A DNA stretch of 64,000 nt from Devosia litorisediminis (GTDB lineage: Bacteria; Pseudomonadota; Alphaproteobacteria; Rhizobiales; Devosiaceae). The notes beneath the pieces were generated by a model that saw only the letters and a program-made list of their open reading frames with translations, was not told the DNA's origin and did no database searches. Positions within the stretch are counted from its first letter, which is position 1. Every line of letters starts with the position of its first letter. The DNA lies in NCBI RefSeq assembly GCF_018334155.1, contig NZ_JAGXTP010000001.1:1984001-2048000 (forward strand), written 5' to 3'. Made by a program: the position numbers and the translations under genes. Below, piece by piece: positions 28,765 through 37,929 of this stretch.

Positions 28765-30150
28765 GTGTCCCGTATCACCCCTCTCATTCTGGCCACTGCC
28801 CTGTTCATGGAAAACATGGACTCCACGGTCATTGCGACCTCACTGGCGGCCATTGCCATCGATATTGGCACCGATCCGATCTCGCTGAAGCTGGCATTGA
28901 CCGCCTATCTGGTGGCGCTGGCCATGTTCATTCCGATTTCAAGCTGGATGGCCGACCGGTTCGGGGCGCGCAATGTGTTCCGGATGGCGATGCTGGTGTT
29001 CGTGCTGGGCTCCATCGCCTGCGCCTTTGCCGATTCGCTGTTCGCCTTTGTTGCGGCGCGGTTCCTGCAGGGCATGGGCGGCGCGCTGATGACCCCGGTG
29101 GCCCGACTGGTGCTGGTGCGCTCAACCCCACGACATGATCTGGTCAATGCCATGGCCTGGCTAACCATTCCGGGCATGATCGGGCCGATTGTCGGGCCGC
29201 CATTTGGCGGGTTTCTAACGACGTATTTCTCGTGGCACTGGATCTTTCTGATCAATGTGCCGATCGGCATTCTGGGGATCGTGCTGGTCAGCAAGTTTCT
29301 GCCCGACACCACCCGCGTCGCGCCGCGTGCCATCGACTTCAAGGGTTTTGGACTGGCCGCGCCCGCATTTGCGCTGTTTGCGTTCGGCACCTCGGTGATC
29401 AGCCTGCCGGCCCTGCCACCCATGGTGGGCGTGGTGGCCACGGTCATCGGCATACTGATGGCGTTTCTCTATGCCCGGCATGCGCTGAACACCGACAATC
29501 CGCTTTTTGACCTCCGCCTGCTGCGGTTTCCAATGTTTCGCAGCGCGGTGGTGGCGGGTACGTTCTTCCGGCTCGGCCAGGGCGCGACGCCGTTTCTGTT
29601 CCCGCTGATGCTGCAGTTGAGCTTTGGCTATACCCCGTTCGAATCGGGGATGATCACCTTCTCGGCGGCCATCGGCGCGATCATCGCCAAATTCGTCGCC
29701 CACGCGATCTTTGTGCGGATCGGCTTTCGCACCGCCCTGACAGTGTCCACGCTTGTCTCGGCGATGGGGCTGTTGGCAATGGGACTATACACGCCGGAGA
29801 CCGCGATCATGCTGATCATCGGCATTCTGGTGTTTGTCGGCTTCTGGCAGTCGGTGTTCTGGACCGGGAGCAATGCGTTCGTCTTTGCCGATATTGACGA
29901 CAAGGACGCCGGTCAGGCCAATGTTATGAGCCAGGTGTCGACACAGCTGTCGATTGCACTGGGCGTGGCGCTGGGCGGCGGCATGCTCGAGCTGAGCACA
30001 GCGCTGCACGGCGGCGAGTTGGTGCTGGCCGATTTCCACTTCGCCTTCATGGTGCTGGCGGGAGTGTGTCTGATCTCAACAGTGATGTTCTTCCGGCTAC
30101 CGAAGGATGCAGGCCATCAGTTGACGCATGCTGGCGGCGGGGCGCACTGA
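28765..30150 (+). CDS. DHA2-type MFS exporter (second of a tandem pair)
   Basis: 461 aa, about 14 helices, closely related to the gene 27 bases upstream: both start with (S/I)R(I/V)TPLILA(T/V)ALFME and both have MDSTVIATSL, WMADRFGA(K/R)N, LLVRSTPR-type and TTYxSWHWIF segments at matching positions. The pair therefore looks like a local duplication that has diverged. GTG start. The substrate is unknown. It converges with rlmE, leaving a 92-base gap. Confidence 0.88.
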   Translation: MSRITPLILATALFMENMDSTVIATSLAAIAIDIGTDPISLKLALTAYLVALAMFIPISSWMADRFGARNVFRMAMLVFVLGSIACAFADSLFAFVAARFLQGMGGALMTPVARLVLVRSTPRHDLVNAMAWLTIPGMIGPIVGPPFGGFLTTYFSWHWIFLINVPIGILGIVLVSKFLPDTTRVAPRAIDFKGFGLAAPAFALFAFGTSVISLPALPPMVGVVATVIGILMAFLYARHALNTDNPLFDLRLLRFPMFRSAVVAGTFFRLGQGATPFLFPLMLQLSFGYTPFESGMITFSAAIGAIIAKFVAHAIFVRIGFRTALTVSTLVSAMGLLAMGLYTPETAIMLIIGILVFVGFWQSVFWTGSNAFVFADIDDKDAGQANVMSQVSTQLSIALGVALGGGMLELSTALHGGELVLADFHFAFMVLAGVCLISTVMFFRLPKDAGHQLTHAGGGAH

Positions 30151-30242
30151 AACCGGCATGCCCCTCCTCCTACCAGGGGAAGGTGCTGCGCCGTGAATGG
30201 GTGCTCAGCAAGCCGCCTGCCGGGAGAGCGGTTTGAACCGCT

Positions 30243-30983
30243 TTAGCGGTCGTATTCGCCCTCGCCGGGGACGGTGTCATTGGTGCCCTTGAAGCCCTTG
30301 GCGATGAGATAGGCCTCGGCCGAGTCAGCGCGGCTGGAGGGTGGCTTGGCGTGGTGCGTGGACTTGAAGTGGCGCTTGAGCATGTGCAGCAGTTCATGCT
30401 CGGTGCCCCCCTGGAACACCTTGGCGATAAACACCCCGCCCGGTGCCAGCACATCGAGTGCAAAGGCCGCTGCGACTTCGATCAGCTGCACGATGCGCAT
30501 GTGATCCGTCGGGCGATGGCCCGTCGTCGGCCAGGCCATGTCGGACATGACCAGATCGGCCTTCTTGCCGCCCATGGCTTCGATCAGCATGGCGGGCGCG
30601 TCGTCGTCGGTGAAGTCCTTCATCAGCAGCTTGACGCCGGGGATGGGGTCCATTTCGAGATAATCGATGCCCACGATCAGCGGATTGGCGTCGGTCGAGC
30701 CGATCGCCTTGGCAGCGACCTGTGACCAGCCACCAGGCGCCGCACCCAGATCGACAATGCGCATGCCCTTGCGGAAGAGCTTATGCTTGTCGTCCATTTC
30801 CTTGATCTTGAAGGCCGCACGGGAGCGGTAGCCTTCAGCGCGCGCGCGGGCAACATAGGGGTCGTTGAGCTGACGCTCGAGCCACTTGGTCGAACCGGTC
30901 TTGCGGCCCCGGGCCGTCTTGAGCCGGATCTTGAGGTCCTTGTCGGACTTGCGTCCGCCGGTCCCGAGAGCTTTATCCACCAT
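30243..30983 (-). CDS. rlmE: 23S rRNA (uridine-2'-O) methyltransferase RlmE
   Basis: Methylates the 2'-OH of U2552 in 23S rRNA. 246 aa with [13 protein letters not shown] carrying the first catalytic Lys, the SAM motif [23 protein letters not shown], and [12 protein letters not shown] with the second Lys: the K-D-K-E set of the FtsJ family. The ATG at 30983 has GGAG upstream and overlaps the end of ppx by 11 bases. A 6-base hairpin (30227-30242) sits at the stop codon. A C-terminal tail of about 30 residues follows the fold. Confidence 0.93.
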   Translation of the reverse strand: MVDKALGTGGRKSDKDLKIRLKTARGRKTGSTKWLERQLNDPYVARARAEGYRSRAAFKIKEMDDKHKLFRKGMRIVDLGAAPGGWSQVAAKAIGSTDANPLIVGIDYLEMDPIPGVKLLMKDFTDDDAPAMLIEAMGGKKADLVMSDMAWPTTGHRPTDHMRIVQLIEVAAAFALDVLAPGGVFIAKVFQGGTEHELLHMLKRHFKSTHHAKPPSSRADSAEAYLIAKGFKGTNDTVPGEGEYDR

Positions 30984-32160
30984 TGTTGTTTCTCCGAGGA
31001 TAGCGCGAGGCACGCGACCGGGTCCGGTCGGCATCCATCAGCGATATCAAAATTCCTTCGCGCAAGCCGCGATCTGCGACCCGCACCCGCTCTGTGGGCC
31101 ATTCGCGACGAATGGCTTCAAAGATGGCACAGCCGGGCAATACCAGATCGGCGCGGTCACGGCCAATGCAGGGATGAGCGACCCGCCGTTCGAACGGCAT
31201 GCCGATCAGCACATTCATGGTTTCATCAACCTGGTCGCGATGCATCCATAGCCCGTCAACCTTCTGGCGCTCATAGCGCTCCAGCCCCAGATGCAGGCCG
31301 GCCAGGGTTGTCACGGTGCCCGAGGTGCCAATGAGATGGACCGGGTGGCTGGCAATCATCTGGCGCAGCTTTTCGCGGCCACGGAACTGGCGCAAGTGGT
31401 CGCTGACATGGTTGACCATGGCTTCGAAGACTTCGGGAGTGACATTCACACCACCAAATTTCTCGGCGATCGAAACCACCCCGACCGGCAGGGACTGCCA
31501 TGAGCGGATGGAAGCCGGCATGCGCCCCTGGGACTTTGGACGTCCACCGCGAAAATCGAGCCAGGCCAGTTCGGACGACCCACCGCCAATATCGAAGATC
31601 AGGGCGCCAGCGGTATCGGCATCGATCAGATCCGCGCAACCGGTAACAGCCAGTTCGGCCTCGGTGCGGCGATCGACGATTTCGAGCTCAAGCCCGACCT
31701 CTTCCTTGACTCGCTCGAGGAAGGCCGGCCCGTTCTCGGCGGCACGGCAGGCTTCGGTGGCGATCAGGCGCATGCGGGCGGGCTGGTGTTCGCGCAGCTT
31801 GTTGCGGCACTGGCGCAAGGCGTCGATCGTACGGTCCATCGCTGCTTCGCCAAGACGGCCGGTGACCGACACGCCCTCGCCCAGCCGGACGATACGGGTA
31901 AAGCCATCGAGCACCCGGAACCCATGATCATGGGGCCGGGCAATCAGCAGGCGACAGTTATTGGTGCCAAGGTCGAGCGCGGCGTAAAGCGGCCCGCGAT
32001 GCTTGCGAGTCGGATTGGTGGCGGGCGCTGTCCGCTTGTCCGTATGGACAGCCGGCCCCTTGGCCACTGTCTTCCCCACCTGGTCAGGACCAGATGGAGC
32101 ACGGAGTGCCGGCTCGTCCAAAGACGGAGGTACGGCAGCGGACCGATCGGAATCGGTCAC
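30973..32160 (-). CDS. ppx: Ppx/GppA family phosphatase
   Basis: 395 aa. The actin-like ATPase fold has [14 protein letters not shown] (about residue 60) and [21 protein letters not shown] and [12 protein letters not shown] are also family motifs. Acts as exopolyphosphatase and/or pppGpp phosphatase; which one cannot be told from sequence. The first 55 residues are Pro/Thr/Lys-rich and look disordered. I chose GTG at 32160, with AGGAG six bases upstream. It overlaps rlmE by 11 bases; ppx-rlmE is a common alphaproteobacterial pair. Confidence 0.9.
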   Translation of the reverse strand: MTDSDRSAAVPPSLDEPALRAPSGPDQVGKTVAKGPAVHTDKRTAPATNPTRKHRGPLYAALDLGTNNCRLLIARPHDHGFRVLDGFTRIVRLGEGVSVTGRLGEAAMDRTIDALRQCRNKLREHQPARMRLIATEACRAAENGPAFLERVKEEVGLELEIVDRRTEAELAVTGCADLIDADTAGALIFDIGGGSSELAWLDFRGGRPKSQGRMPASIRSWQSLPVGVVSIAEKFGGVNVTPEVFEAMVNHVSDHLRQFRGREKLRQMIASHPVHLIGTSGTVTTLAGLHLGLERYERQKVDGLWMHRDQVDETMNVLIGMPFERRVAHPCIGRDRADLVLPGCAIFEAIRREWPTERVRVADRGLREGILISLMDADRTRSRASRYPRRNNNGG

Positions 32161-32461
32161 ATTAGTCTCCTGATGTGCGCGGTCGCTGTAGCCGGCAGAT
32201 CCGGTCGCGCCCGAACGCACTTATTTGCGTGTCATCTTCAACGGTAGAGCAAGGTTCGGTTGAGCGCAATGAAATGCGTCGCAGCCCCTGCATGCGATGG
32301 GGACACCCGAATGACGCGGAACAAGGCATGGCGAGAAAATGCCATTTGGTTAGGCAGAATGCTGCGTGAATGTGCGATCGCGAGCAGTACTGCGCGCGAC
32401 ACTGATTCAACGCGCCAGCCTAAACCTCTGATCCATATACCCTTTCAGGCAGGTGTGACAT

Positions 32462-32477
32462 TGGCACGTTTCATGCT
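32462..32477 (+). promoter_or_regulatory. Sigma-54 (RpoN) promoter of nirBD
   Basis: TGGCACG-TTTC-ATGCT matches the sigma-54 consensus TGGCACG-N4-TTGCW at all but one position, with the exact 12-base GG-to-GC spacing (GG at 32463, GC at 32475). The predicted start is near 32488, immediately upstream of a 5' hairpin and 150 bases before nirB. Sigma-54 control implies an NtrC-type activator under nitrogen limitation. The remaining gap from 32161 to 32461 shows no gene and no clear activator site. Confidence 0.75.
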
Positions 32478-32490
32478 TTGAGTTTAGTGA

Positions 32491-32507
32491 GAGCTCGTAG
32501 TGAGCTT
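32491..32507 (+). promoter_or_regulatory. 5' hairpin of the nirB leader
   Basis: GAGCTC and GAGCTT pair around a GTAGT loop at the very start of the predicted leader RNA. In Klebsiella nasF and related leaders, such a 5' hairpin is the target of an ANTAR antiterminator (NasR/NasT). The loop here is five bases, not the usual six, so the assignment is tentative. Confidence 0.4.
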
Positions 32508-32546
32508 GAACAGTTTGGGTGTCCAGCGTTGGGCGCCCCGCATGGC

Positions 32547-32608
32547 AAAGCTGCCAATCGTTTCGCGACCCCGGTGCAAACCGGCGCGCTTCGATTGGCA
32601 GCTTTTTT
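32547..32608 (+). terminator. Leader attenuator terminator upstream of nirB
   Basis: AAAGCTGCCAATCG (32547-32560) pairs perfectly over 14 bases with CGATTGGCAGCTTT (32592-32605), enclosing CGCG and CCGG inner stems with a TGCAAA loop, and ends in a T6 run and TTTT. This is a strong intrinsic terminator 32 bases before the nirB ATG, between promoter and gene, so transcription must be attenuated. A small alternative hairpin, TGGCA-AAGC-TGCCA (32543-32556), overlaps the 5' arm and could compete with it. Confidence 0.85.
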
Positions 32609-32639
32609 GTTTTGCATTGCGCCGAACAGGAGAACGCGT

Positions 32640-35084
32640 ATGAGCGAGAGACTCGTCATTGTCGGAAACGGCATGGCACCCGGACGGATGCTTGAGCATC
32701 TGTTTGAAGCGGCGCCAGGTCGATTCGACGTCACCATTTTCAATGCCGAGCCGCGGGTGAACTACAATCGGCTGATGCTGTCGCCCGTCCTGTCGGGTGA
32801 AAAGACCTATGAAGAGATCATCACCCATGGCGATGAGTGGTATGCCGAACATGGCGTGACGCTGCACAAATCCTCGCCGGTGAGCCAGATTGATCGGGCG
32901 GCCAAGCGGGTCGTCTCGGCCAACGGGCTGGTCGCGGATTATGATCATCTGGTGATCGCCACGGGGTCCAGTCCATTCATTCCACCCGTGCCCGGTCATC
33001 AGCTTGAGGGCGTGGTGACCTATCGTGACCTTGATGACGTCGACAAGATGCTGGCTGCAGGCGCGGGCAGCAAGATCGTGGTGATCGGCGGCGGATTGCT
33101 GGGGCTTGAAGCTGCAGCGGGGCTCAAGATGCGGGGCATGGATGTGACCGTGCTGCATCTGGCGCCAACGCTGATGGAGCGTCAGCTTGATCCTGCCGCG
33201 GGCTATCTGCTGGAGAATGCCTTTAGCGAGCGCGGCGTACGCGTGATCACCCAGGCCAATACCAAGCAGGTACTGGGCACGGAGCGTGTCGAAGGGGTGG
33301 AACTGGCCGACGGCACGGTGATCGACTGCTCCATGGTGGTGATGGCCGTGGGTATTCGTCCCGCGACGGGTCTGGCCAAGGAGAGCGGTTTGGCGGTCAA
33401 TCGCGGCATTGTGGTGGATGACCAGATGCGCACCGATGACCCGCATATCTATGCGTTGGGCGAATGCGCCGAGCATAGGGGCCTGTGCTACGGGCTGGTC
33501 GCGCCCCTCTACGAGATGGGACAGGTGCTGGCTGATACGCTGATCGGACAGCCTGCGAGCTATCAAGGCTCGGTGACCTCGACCAAGCTCAAGGTGACCG
33601 GAATTGACCTGTTTTCAGCAGGTGACTTCGGCGAGGGCGAGGACCGCGAGGAAATCGTACTGCGCGATGCCAGCAGCGGGGTCTACAAGCGGCTCGTGCT
33701 GAAAGACAACAAGATCATCGGCGCCGTGCTGTATGGCGAAACCGCCGATGGACCGTGGTTTTTCGACCTGCTCAAACGCGGGGTGGATACGCAGGAAATG
33801 CGCGACACCCTGATTTTTGGCCAGGCGTATCAGGGGGGCACCCCCCTGGACCCTATGGCGGCCGTTGCAGCCTTGCCGGATGAGGCAGAGATCTGTGGCT
33901 GTAACGGCGTATGCAAAGGCAAGATCACCACGACCATTACCGGCAAGGGGCTGACCGGGCTCGACGGCGTGCGCGCCCACACCAAGGCTTCGGCCTCGTG
34001 TGGTTCGTGCACCCATCTGGTGGAGCAATTGCTGCACCTGACGCTAGGCGAGGGCTATAATCCGGCGGCGGTCCAGCCAATGTGCGCCTGCACCGAATAT
34101 GGCCATGACGACGTTCGCCGCCTGATCATTGCCAAAGGACTGAAATCGATCCCCGCAGTGATGCAGGAACTGGAATGGAAAACCAGTTGCGGCTGCGCCA
34201 AGTGCCGCCCTGCCCTGAACTACTACCTGGTTTCGGACTGGCCTGGCGAATATGTCGATGACGGGCAGTCACGCTTCATCAATGAGCGGGTGCACGCCAA
34301 TATCCAGAAAGATGGCACCTATTCGGTGGTGCCGCGCATGTGGGGGGGGATGACCAACCCCAAGGAATTGCGGGCTATTGCCGATGTGGCCGACAAGTTC
34401 GCAATCCCTGCCGTGAAAGTCACCGGCGGCCAGCGCATCGACCTGTTGGGGGTCAAGAAGGAAGATCTACCGGGCGTATGGGCCGATCTGAATGCGGCCG
34501 GAATGGTTTCCGGCGCCGCATACGCCAAGGGGCTGCGGACAGTCAAAACCTGTGTGGGATCGGACTGGTGCCGGTTTGGCACGCAGGATTCCACCGGGCT
34601 GGGCATTCGGATTGAAAAGTTCATGTGGGGTGCCTGGACTCCAGCCAAACTGAAGCTTGCAGTGTCGGGCTGCCCGCGCAACTGCGCCGAGGCGACGTGC
34701 AAGGATATCGGCGTGATCTGCGTCGACAGTGGCTATGACATCCAGTTTGCCGGCGCGGCAGGTCTGGACATCAAGGGCACCGAATTGCTGTGCCACGCCG
34801 ATACCGAGGACGAGGCGCTCGAGATTATCGTGGCGCTGACCCAGTTGTATCGCGAACAGGGCCGCTATCTCGAGCGCATCTACAAATGGGCCAAGCGGGT
34901 GGGGACGCCGTCGATCCTGGCCAATGTGGTCGAGGATCTCGACAAGCGACGCGCCTACTACGAGCGGTTCGTCTATTCGCAGACCTTTGCCCAGGTTGAC
35001 CCCTGGGAGGAGCGGGTCAACGGCAAGGACGCGCATGAGTTCGCGGCCCTGGCGGAATTCGGCATGCCGGTGGCGGCAGAATGA
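32640..35084 (+). CDS. nirB: Assimilatory nitrite reductase (NADH), large subunit
   Basis: Reduces nitrite to ammonium in the cytoplasm using FAD, [Fe-S] clusters and siroheme. 814 aa: N-terminal FAD/NAD(P) oxidoreductase domain (RLVIVGNGMAPGRMLEHL), two BFD-type Cys-rich segments (CGCNGVCKGK near residue 420 and TSCGCAKCRP near 520), then the sulfite/nitrite reductase domain with the siroheme/4Fe-4S cysteines in CVGSDWCRFG (about 637) and SGCPRNCAEATC (about 676). ATG 32640 has AGGAG upstream; the open frame beyond runs through the attenuator. nirD follows. No nitrate reductase gene is in the window. Confidence 0.96.
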   Translation: MSERLVIVGNGMAPGRMLEHLFEAAPGRFDVTIFNAEPRVNYNRLMLSPVLSGEKTYEEIITHGDEWYAEHGVTLHKSSPVSQIDRAAKRVVSANGLVADYDHLVIATGSSPFIPPVPGHQLEGVVTYRDLDDVDKMLAAGAGSKIVVIGGGLLGLEAAAGLKMRGMDVTVLHLAPTLMERQLDPAAGYLLENAFSERGVRVITQANTKQVLGTERVEGVELADGTVIDCSMVVMAVGIRPATGLAKESGLAVNRGIVVDDQMRTDDPHIYALGECAEHRGLCYGLVAPLYEMGQVLADTLIGQPASYQGSVTSTKLKVTGIDLFSAGDFGEGEDREEIVLRDASSGVYKRLVLKDNKIIGAVLYGETADGPWFFDLLKRGVDTQEMRDTLIFGQAYQGGTPLDPMAAVAALPDEAEICGCNGVCKGKITTTITGKGLTGLDGVRAHTKASASCGSCTHLVEQLLHLTLGEGYNPAAVQPMCACTEYGHDDVRRLIIAKGLKSIPAVMQELEWKTSCGCAKCRPALNYYLVSDWPGEYVDDGQSRFINERVHANIQKDGTYSVVPRMWGGMTNPKELRAIADVADKFAIPAVKVTGGQRIDLLGVKKEDLPGVWADLNAAGMVSGAAYAKGLRTVKTCVGSDWCRFGTQDSTGLGIRIEKFMWGAWTPAKLKLAVSGCPRNCAEATCKDIGVICVDSGYDIQFAGAAGLDIKGTELLCHADTEDEALEIIVALTQLYREQGRYLERIYKWAKRVGTPSILANVVEDLDKRRAYYERFVYSQTFAQVDPWEERVNGKDAHEFAALAEFGMPVAAE

Positions 35085-35095
35085 TGGAGCAGAGC

Positions 35096-35428
35096 ATGAG
35101 CGAGTGGATCGACATCGGCAGCATTGACGCCATCCCCCGCCGAGGTGCGCGATGCGTGAACACCCCCAGTGGCAAGATCGCGGTGTTCCGCACGCAGGAG
35201 GACCAGATCTTTGCCATGGACAATCAATGCCCGCACAAGGGCGGCCCGCTCAACGAGGGCATTGTCCATGGTGCGTCGGTAACCTGTCCTTTGCACAACT
35301 GGGTCTTCGATCTGGCAACGGGCGTGGCCCAAGGTGCCGATAGCGGTCACGTGCAGACCTACCCCGTTACGCTGGTGGATGGTCGCATCCTGATGACGAT
35401 TGATCAGGCACTGGCCGCCGCCGAATAG
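35096..35428 (+). CDS. nirD: Nitrite reductase small subunit NirD
   Basis: 110-aa Rieske-like ferredoxin subunit. Both cluster-ligand pairs are present: CPHKGG and CPLHNW, so unlike the E. coli protein it can bind a Rieske 2Fe-2S centre. ATG 35096 gives MSEWIDIG, the family start, with GGAG in front; an in-frame ATG at 35081 that overlaps the nirB stop (ATGA) is also possible and would add five residues. Cotranscribed with nirB. Confidence 0.92.
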   Translation: MSEWIDIGSIDAIPRRGARCVNTPSGKIAVFRTQEDQIFAMDNQCPHKGGPLNEGIVHGASVTCPLHNWVFDLATGVAQGADSGHVQTYPVTLVDGRILMTIDQALAAAE

Positions 35429-35443
35429 CGCCAAGCCCCCGGC

Positions 35444-35617
35444 TCAATCCTCGTGGCCGGGGCGCGTCACCTTTGGAGGATCACTGGCGGGAAAGGAATC
35501 GGCCAGTTCGCGATCGAGTTCCGCGTCCAGCTCCTCTGGGGTATGGTGCTGGTGGTGCTCGGCATCCTTGGTCGGCGCAGGCTGTTTGGAATCTGCTTGT
35601 GGCTTGTCGGCGGACAT
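35444..35617 (-). CDS. Small conserved acidic protein, 57 aa
   Basis: Codes MSADKPQADS, then a His-rich stretch HHQHH, a helix-forming segment EELDAELDREL, and the end ADSFPASDPPKVTRPG. The SFPASDPP motif occurs in many small alphaproteobacterial proteins of unknown function, as far as I recall. GGAG lies eight bases before the ATG. It points against nirD, and the arms CCCCGGC/GCCGGGG (35437-35462) flank its stop codon, but without a T run. The role is unknown. Confidence 0.7.
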   Translation of the reverse strand: MSADKPQADSKQPAPTKDAEHHQHHTPEELDAELDRELADSFPASDPPKVTRPGHED

Positions 35618-35745
35618 TAAACGTCTCCATGGTTTGGCGAGCGTGAGACAAAAGCGCGAAAAGACAGAAAATCTATTGGGCCATGTCGAAATCGACGACT
35701 GGCTTCCGTTCTCGGATCATCCACTAACCAAAGAGGTGATGATCC

Positions 35746-36138
35746 ATGACGCTTATTACAACCACCCTATATGCCCTGCCCCTGACCATGATCTGGTTTG
35801 CCCTCTGGGTGAACGTGTCGCGCCACCGGGCGGCATTATCCTGTTCGATTGGCGATGCCGACGACAAGAACCTGCTGCAGGTCATCCGGCGCCACGGCAA
35901 TTTCATCGAATGGGTACCCTTCGTGCTGCTGCTGATGGTGCTGGCGGAGGCGCAGGGCGCTGATGCGCAATGGCTGCACGCGGCGGGCATCTTGCTGGTG
36001 CTGGGGCGCATTGTGCACCCGTTTGGGCTGGCCATCCACAACGCAGGACATCCCCTGCGCTATCTCGGCAACGGGAGCAACATGCTGGCCGTGTTGATTT
36101 TGCTGATCCCGCTGGTTCGGATTGTCACCGGTTTGTGA
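35746..36138 (+). CDS. MAPEG/YecN-like membrane protein
   Basis: 130 aa, four membrane helices, with the short-MAPEG pattern RRHGNFIEWVPFVLLLM, then HAAGILLVLGRIVHPFGL and YLGNGSNM. Such YecN-type proteins are related to glutathione transferases of the membrane; no substrate is known. GAGGTGAT close to the consensus ribosome site precedes the ATG. It sits 36 bases before the YCII gene. Confidence 0.85.
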   Translation: MTLITTTLYALPLTMIWFALWVNVSRHRAALSCSIGDADDKNLLQVIRRHGNFIEWVPFVLLLMVLAEAQGADAQWLHAAGILLVLGRIVHPFGLAIHNAGHPLRYLGNGSNMLAVLILLIPLVRIVTGL

Positions 36139-36174
36139 AACATTGCCTTCAAAGGCGTCAAAAGGAATTCTGAA

Positions 36175-36534
36175 ATGCAATACATGCTGTTGATCTACAA
36201 TGACCCGACCACCGAGCCTCGCTACGGTACGCCGGAATTTGAAGCCATGATGGGCAAGTTCTTCGCGCTCAACGAGCAGATGAAAGCCGACAAGGTGCTG
36301 GTATCGGGCGAGGGTCTCAGAGGCATCGAAACGGCGACGTCTGTGCGCGTACGCAGCGGCAAGACCGAAACCATGGATGGTCCGTTTGCCGAAACGCGTG
36401 AACATCTGGGCGGCTACTACGTAATCGAGGTGCCTGATCTGGACGCCGCGCTCCGCTATGCCGCAATGGTGCCATCGGCCCAGTGGGGCACCGTCGAGGT
36501 GCGTCCGCTGATGTCCTATAATCCAGCAGGCTAG
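36175..36534 (+). CDS. YCII/DGPF-domain protein
   Basis: 119 aa. MQYMLLIYNDP at the N-terminus and the diagnostic DGPFAETREHLGGYYVIE (residues 63-80) place it in the DGPF (YCII-related) family, a ferredoxin-like fold found next to ECF42 sigma factors. It may be the target or sensor protein for the sigma factor four bases downstream. AAGGA precedes the ATG. Confidence 0.92.
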   Translation: MQYMLLIYNDPTTEPRYGTPEFEAMMGKFFALNEQMKADKVLVSGEGLRGIETATSVRVRSGKTETMDGPFAETREHLGGYYVIEVPDLDAALRYAAMVPSAQWGTVEVRPLMSYNPAG

Positions 36535-36538
36535 AACG

Positions 36539-37771
36539 ATGGTATCGGCCGCCTCCGGCGCTGTTGCCGCAACACGGGCGCTTGATCACCTGGTGCGCAA
36601 TGAACGGGGGCGGCTGACCGCAGCGCTGATTGCCCGACTGGGCAATTTTCAACTGGCGGAAGATTCTTTGCAGGATGCCATGGTCTCGGCGGTGTCGCAT
36701 TGGGGCCGGAATGGCGTGCCGCATTCGCCGCAGGGCTGGCTGCTGCAGGTGGCTTACCGCAAGGCAATTGACCGCATTCGACATGACCGCTCGCAGGCCC
36801 GCACCGTTTCGGCGCTCAAACCGCTGCTCGGTGAAGAGACTGGCGTGGAGCCACACGAAATTCCCGATGAGCGCCTGCGGCTGATCTTTACCTGTTGCCA
36901 CCCTGCCCTTGAGCGCAAATCACAGGTGGCGCTGACCCTGCGAACCATTGCAGGACTTTCGACAGCTGAGATTGCTGCTGTGTTTCTGGACAGCGAAACC
37001 ACGATGGGTCAGCGCCTGTCACGGGCCAAGACAAAGATAGCAGCAGCTGGCATTCCTTTCGCCGTGCCACAGGCAGAGGATTGGCCGGGTCGACTGCAAG
37101 CGGTGCTGGCAGTGATCTATCTGGTGTTTACCAGCGGCTATGCCGCCGGTCCGACAGAAGCTCGCGATCTGGCAACAGAGGCGATTTATCTGATGCGGAT
37201 GCTGGATAGGCTGCGCCCCGATGAAGCAGAGATTGAAGGCTGCCAGGCGCTATTGCTGATCACCCATGGACGGCGAGCCGCACGGCTGGACACTAATGGA
37301 GTGACCGTGCCACTGGCCGAGCAGGACCGGCAACTTTGGGACCGCCCGATGATTGAGGAAGGCCTGTCGCTGGTCGCGCGCGCCATGGCCCGACGGACAC
37401 CGGGGCCTTACCAGATCAAGGCGGCTATCGCAGCGTGTCATGTTCAGGCCGAGCGATCGGACTGGCCGCAAATCGCCCTGCTCTATGATGAACTCTGGCG
37501 TCTGGAGCCGACGCCGGTCGTCAGATTGAACCGGGCGGTGGCGTTGGCGGAAACCGGCCTGTTTGATCTGGCGCTGCAAGAGACGGGCATGGTTGCCGGA
37601 GAACTGGATCAGTATCAGCCCTTTCACGCCGCCCACGCGGACCTGCTGGCCCGCACCGGGCAGACCGCGCCGGCCCTGCTTGCCTATGCGCGGGCAATAG
37701 AGCTTTCAGGCTCTGAGGCCGACCGCAATTGGCTGCGACAACGCTGCATGCAGCTGCGGCAACGCGTCTAA
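36539..37771 (+). CDS. ECF42-type RNA polymerase sigma factor
   Basis: 410 aa, about twice the length of an ordinary ECF sigma. Sigma2 region about residues 15-85 (GNFQLAEDSLQDAMVSAV, GWLLQVAYRKAIDRIR), sigma4 about 115-170 (LRTIAGLSTAEIAAVFLDSE), then a long C-terminal TPR-like extension of about 220 residues (DUF6596) typical of ECF42. The group lacks an anti-sigma factor and is linked to DGPF proteins, exactly the gene four bases upstream. The C-terminal extension is thought to control activity. The signal is unknown. Confidence 0.9.
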   Translation: MVSAASGAVAATRALDHLVRNERGRLTAALIARLGNFQLAEDSLQDAMVSAVSHWGRNGVPHSPQGWLLQVAYRKAIDRIRHDRSQARTVSALKPLLGEETGVEPHEIPDERLRLIFTCCHPALERKSQVALTLRTIAGLSTAEIAAVFLDSETTMGQRLSRAKTKIAAAGIPFAVPQAEDWPGRLQAVLAVIYLVFTSGYAAGPTEARDLATEAIYLMRMLDRLRPDEAEIEGCQALLLITHGRRAARLDTNGVTVPLAEQDRQLWDRPMIEEGLSLVARAMARRTPGPYQIKAAIAACHVQAERSDWPQIALLYDELWRLEPTPVVRLNRAVALAETGLFDLALQETGMVAGELDQYQPFHAAHADLLARTGQTAPALLAYARAIELSGSEADRNWLRQRCMQLRQRV

Positions 37772-37929
37772 ATCAGGCATTTAAATTGCTTTACTGCAAC
37801 ACGTTAGCCGGATCGAGGCAGGCAGTGTAAACTGCGTCACCATGCGGGGTGGAATCGCGGCGTGACCCTGCCCAATATATGGCCAACCCGATTGGACAAT
37901 GCTTGTCGGGGCAGCTCACAGGACGATCC

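Noticed and set aside
30227..30242. Hairpin AGCGGT-TTGA-ACCGCT at the rlmE stop as a terminator
   Set aside because: Only six paired bases and no T run on the rlmE strand; too weak to call a terminator.
32478..32639. 54-codon N-terminal extension of nirB
   Set aside because: It would translate the leader attenuator. The ATG at 32640 has AGGAG and gives the family N-terminus.
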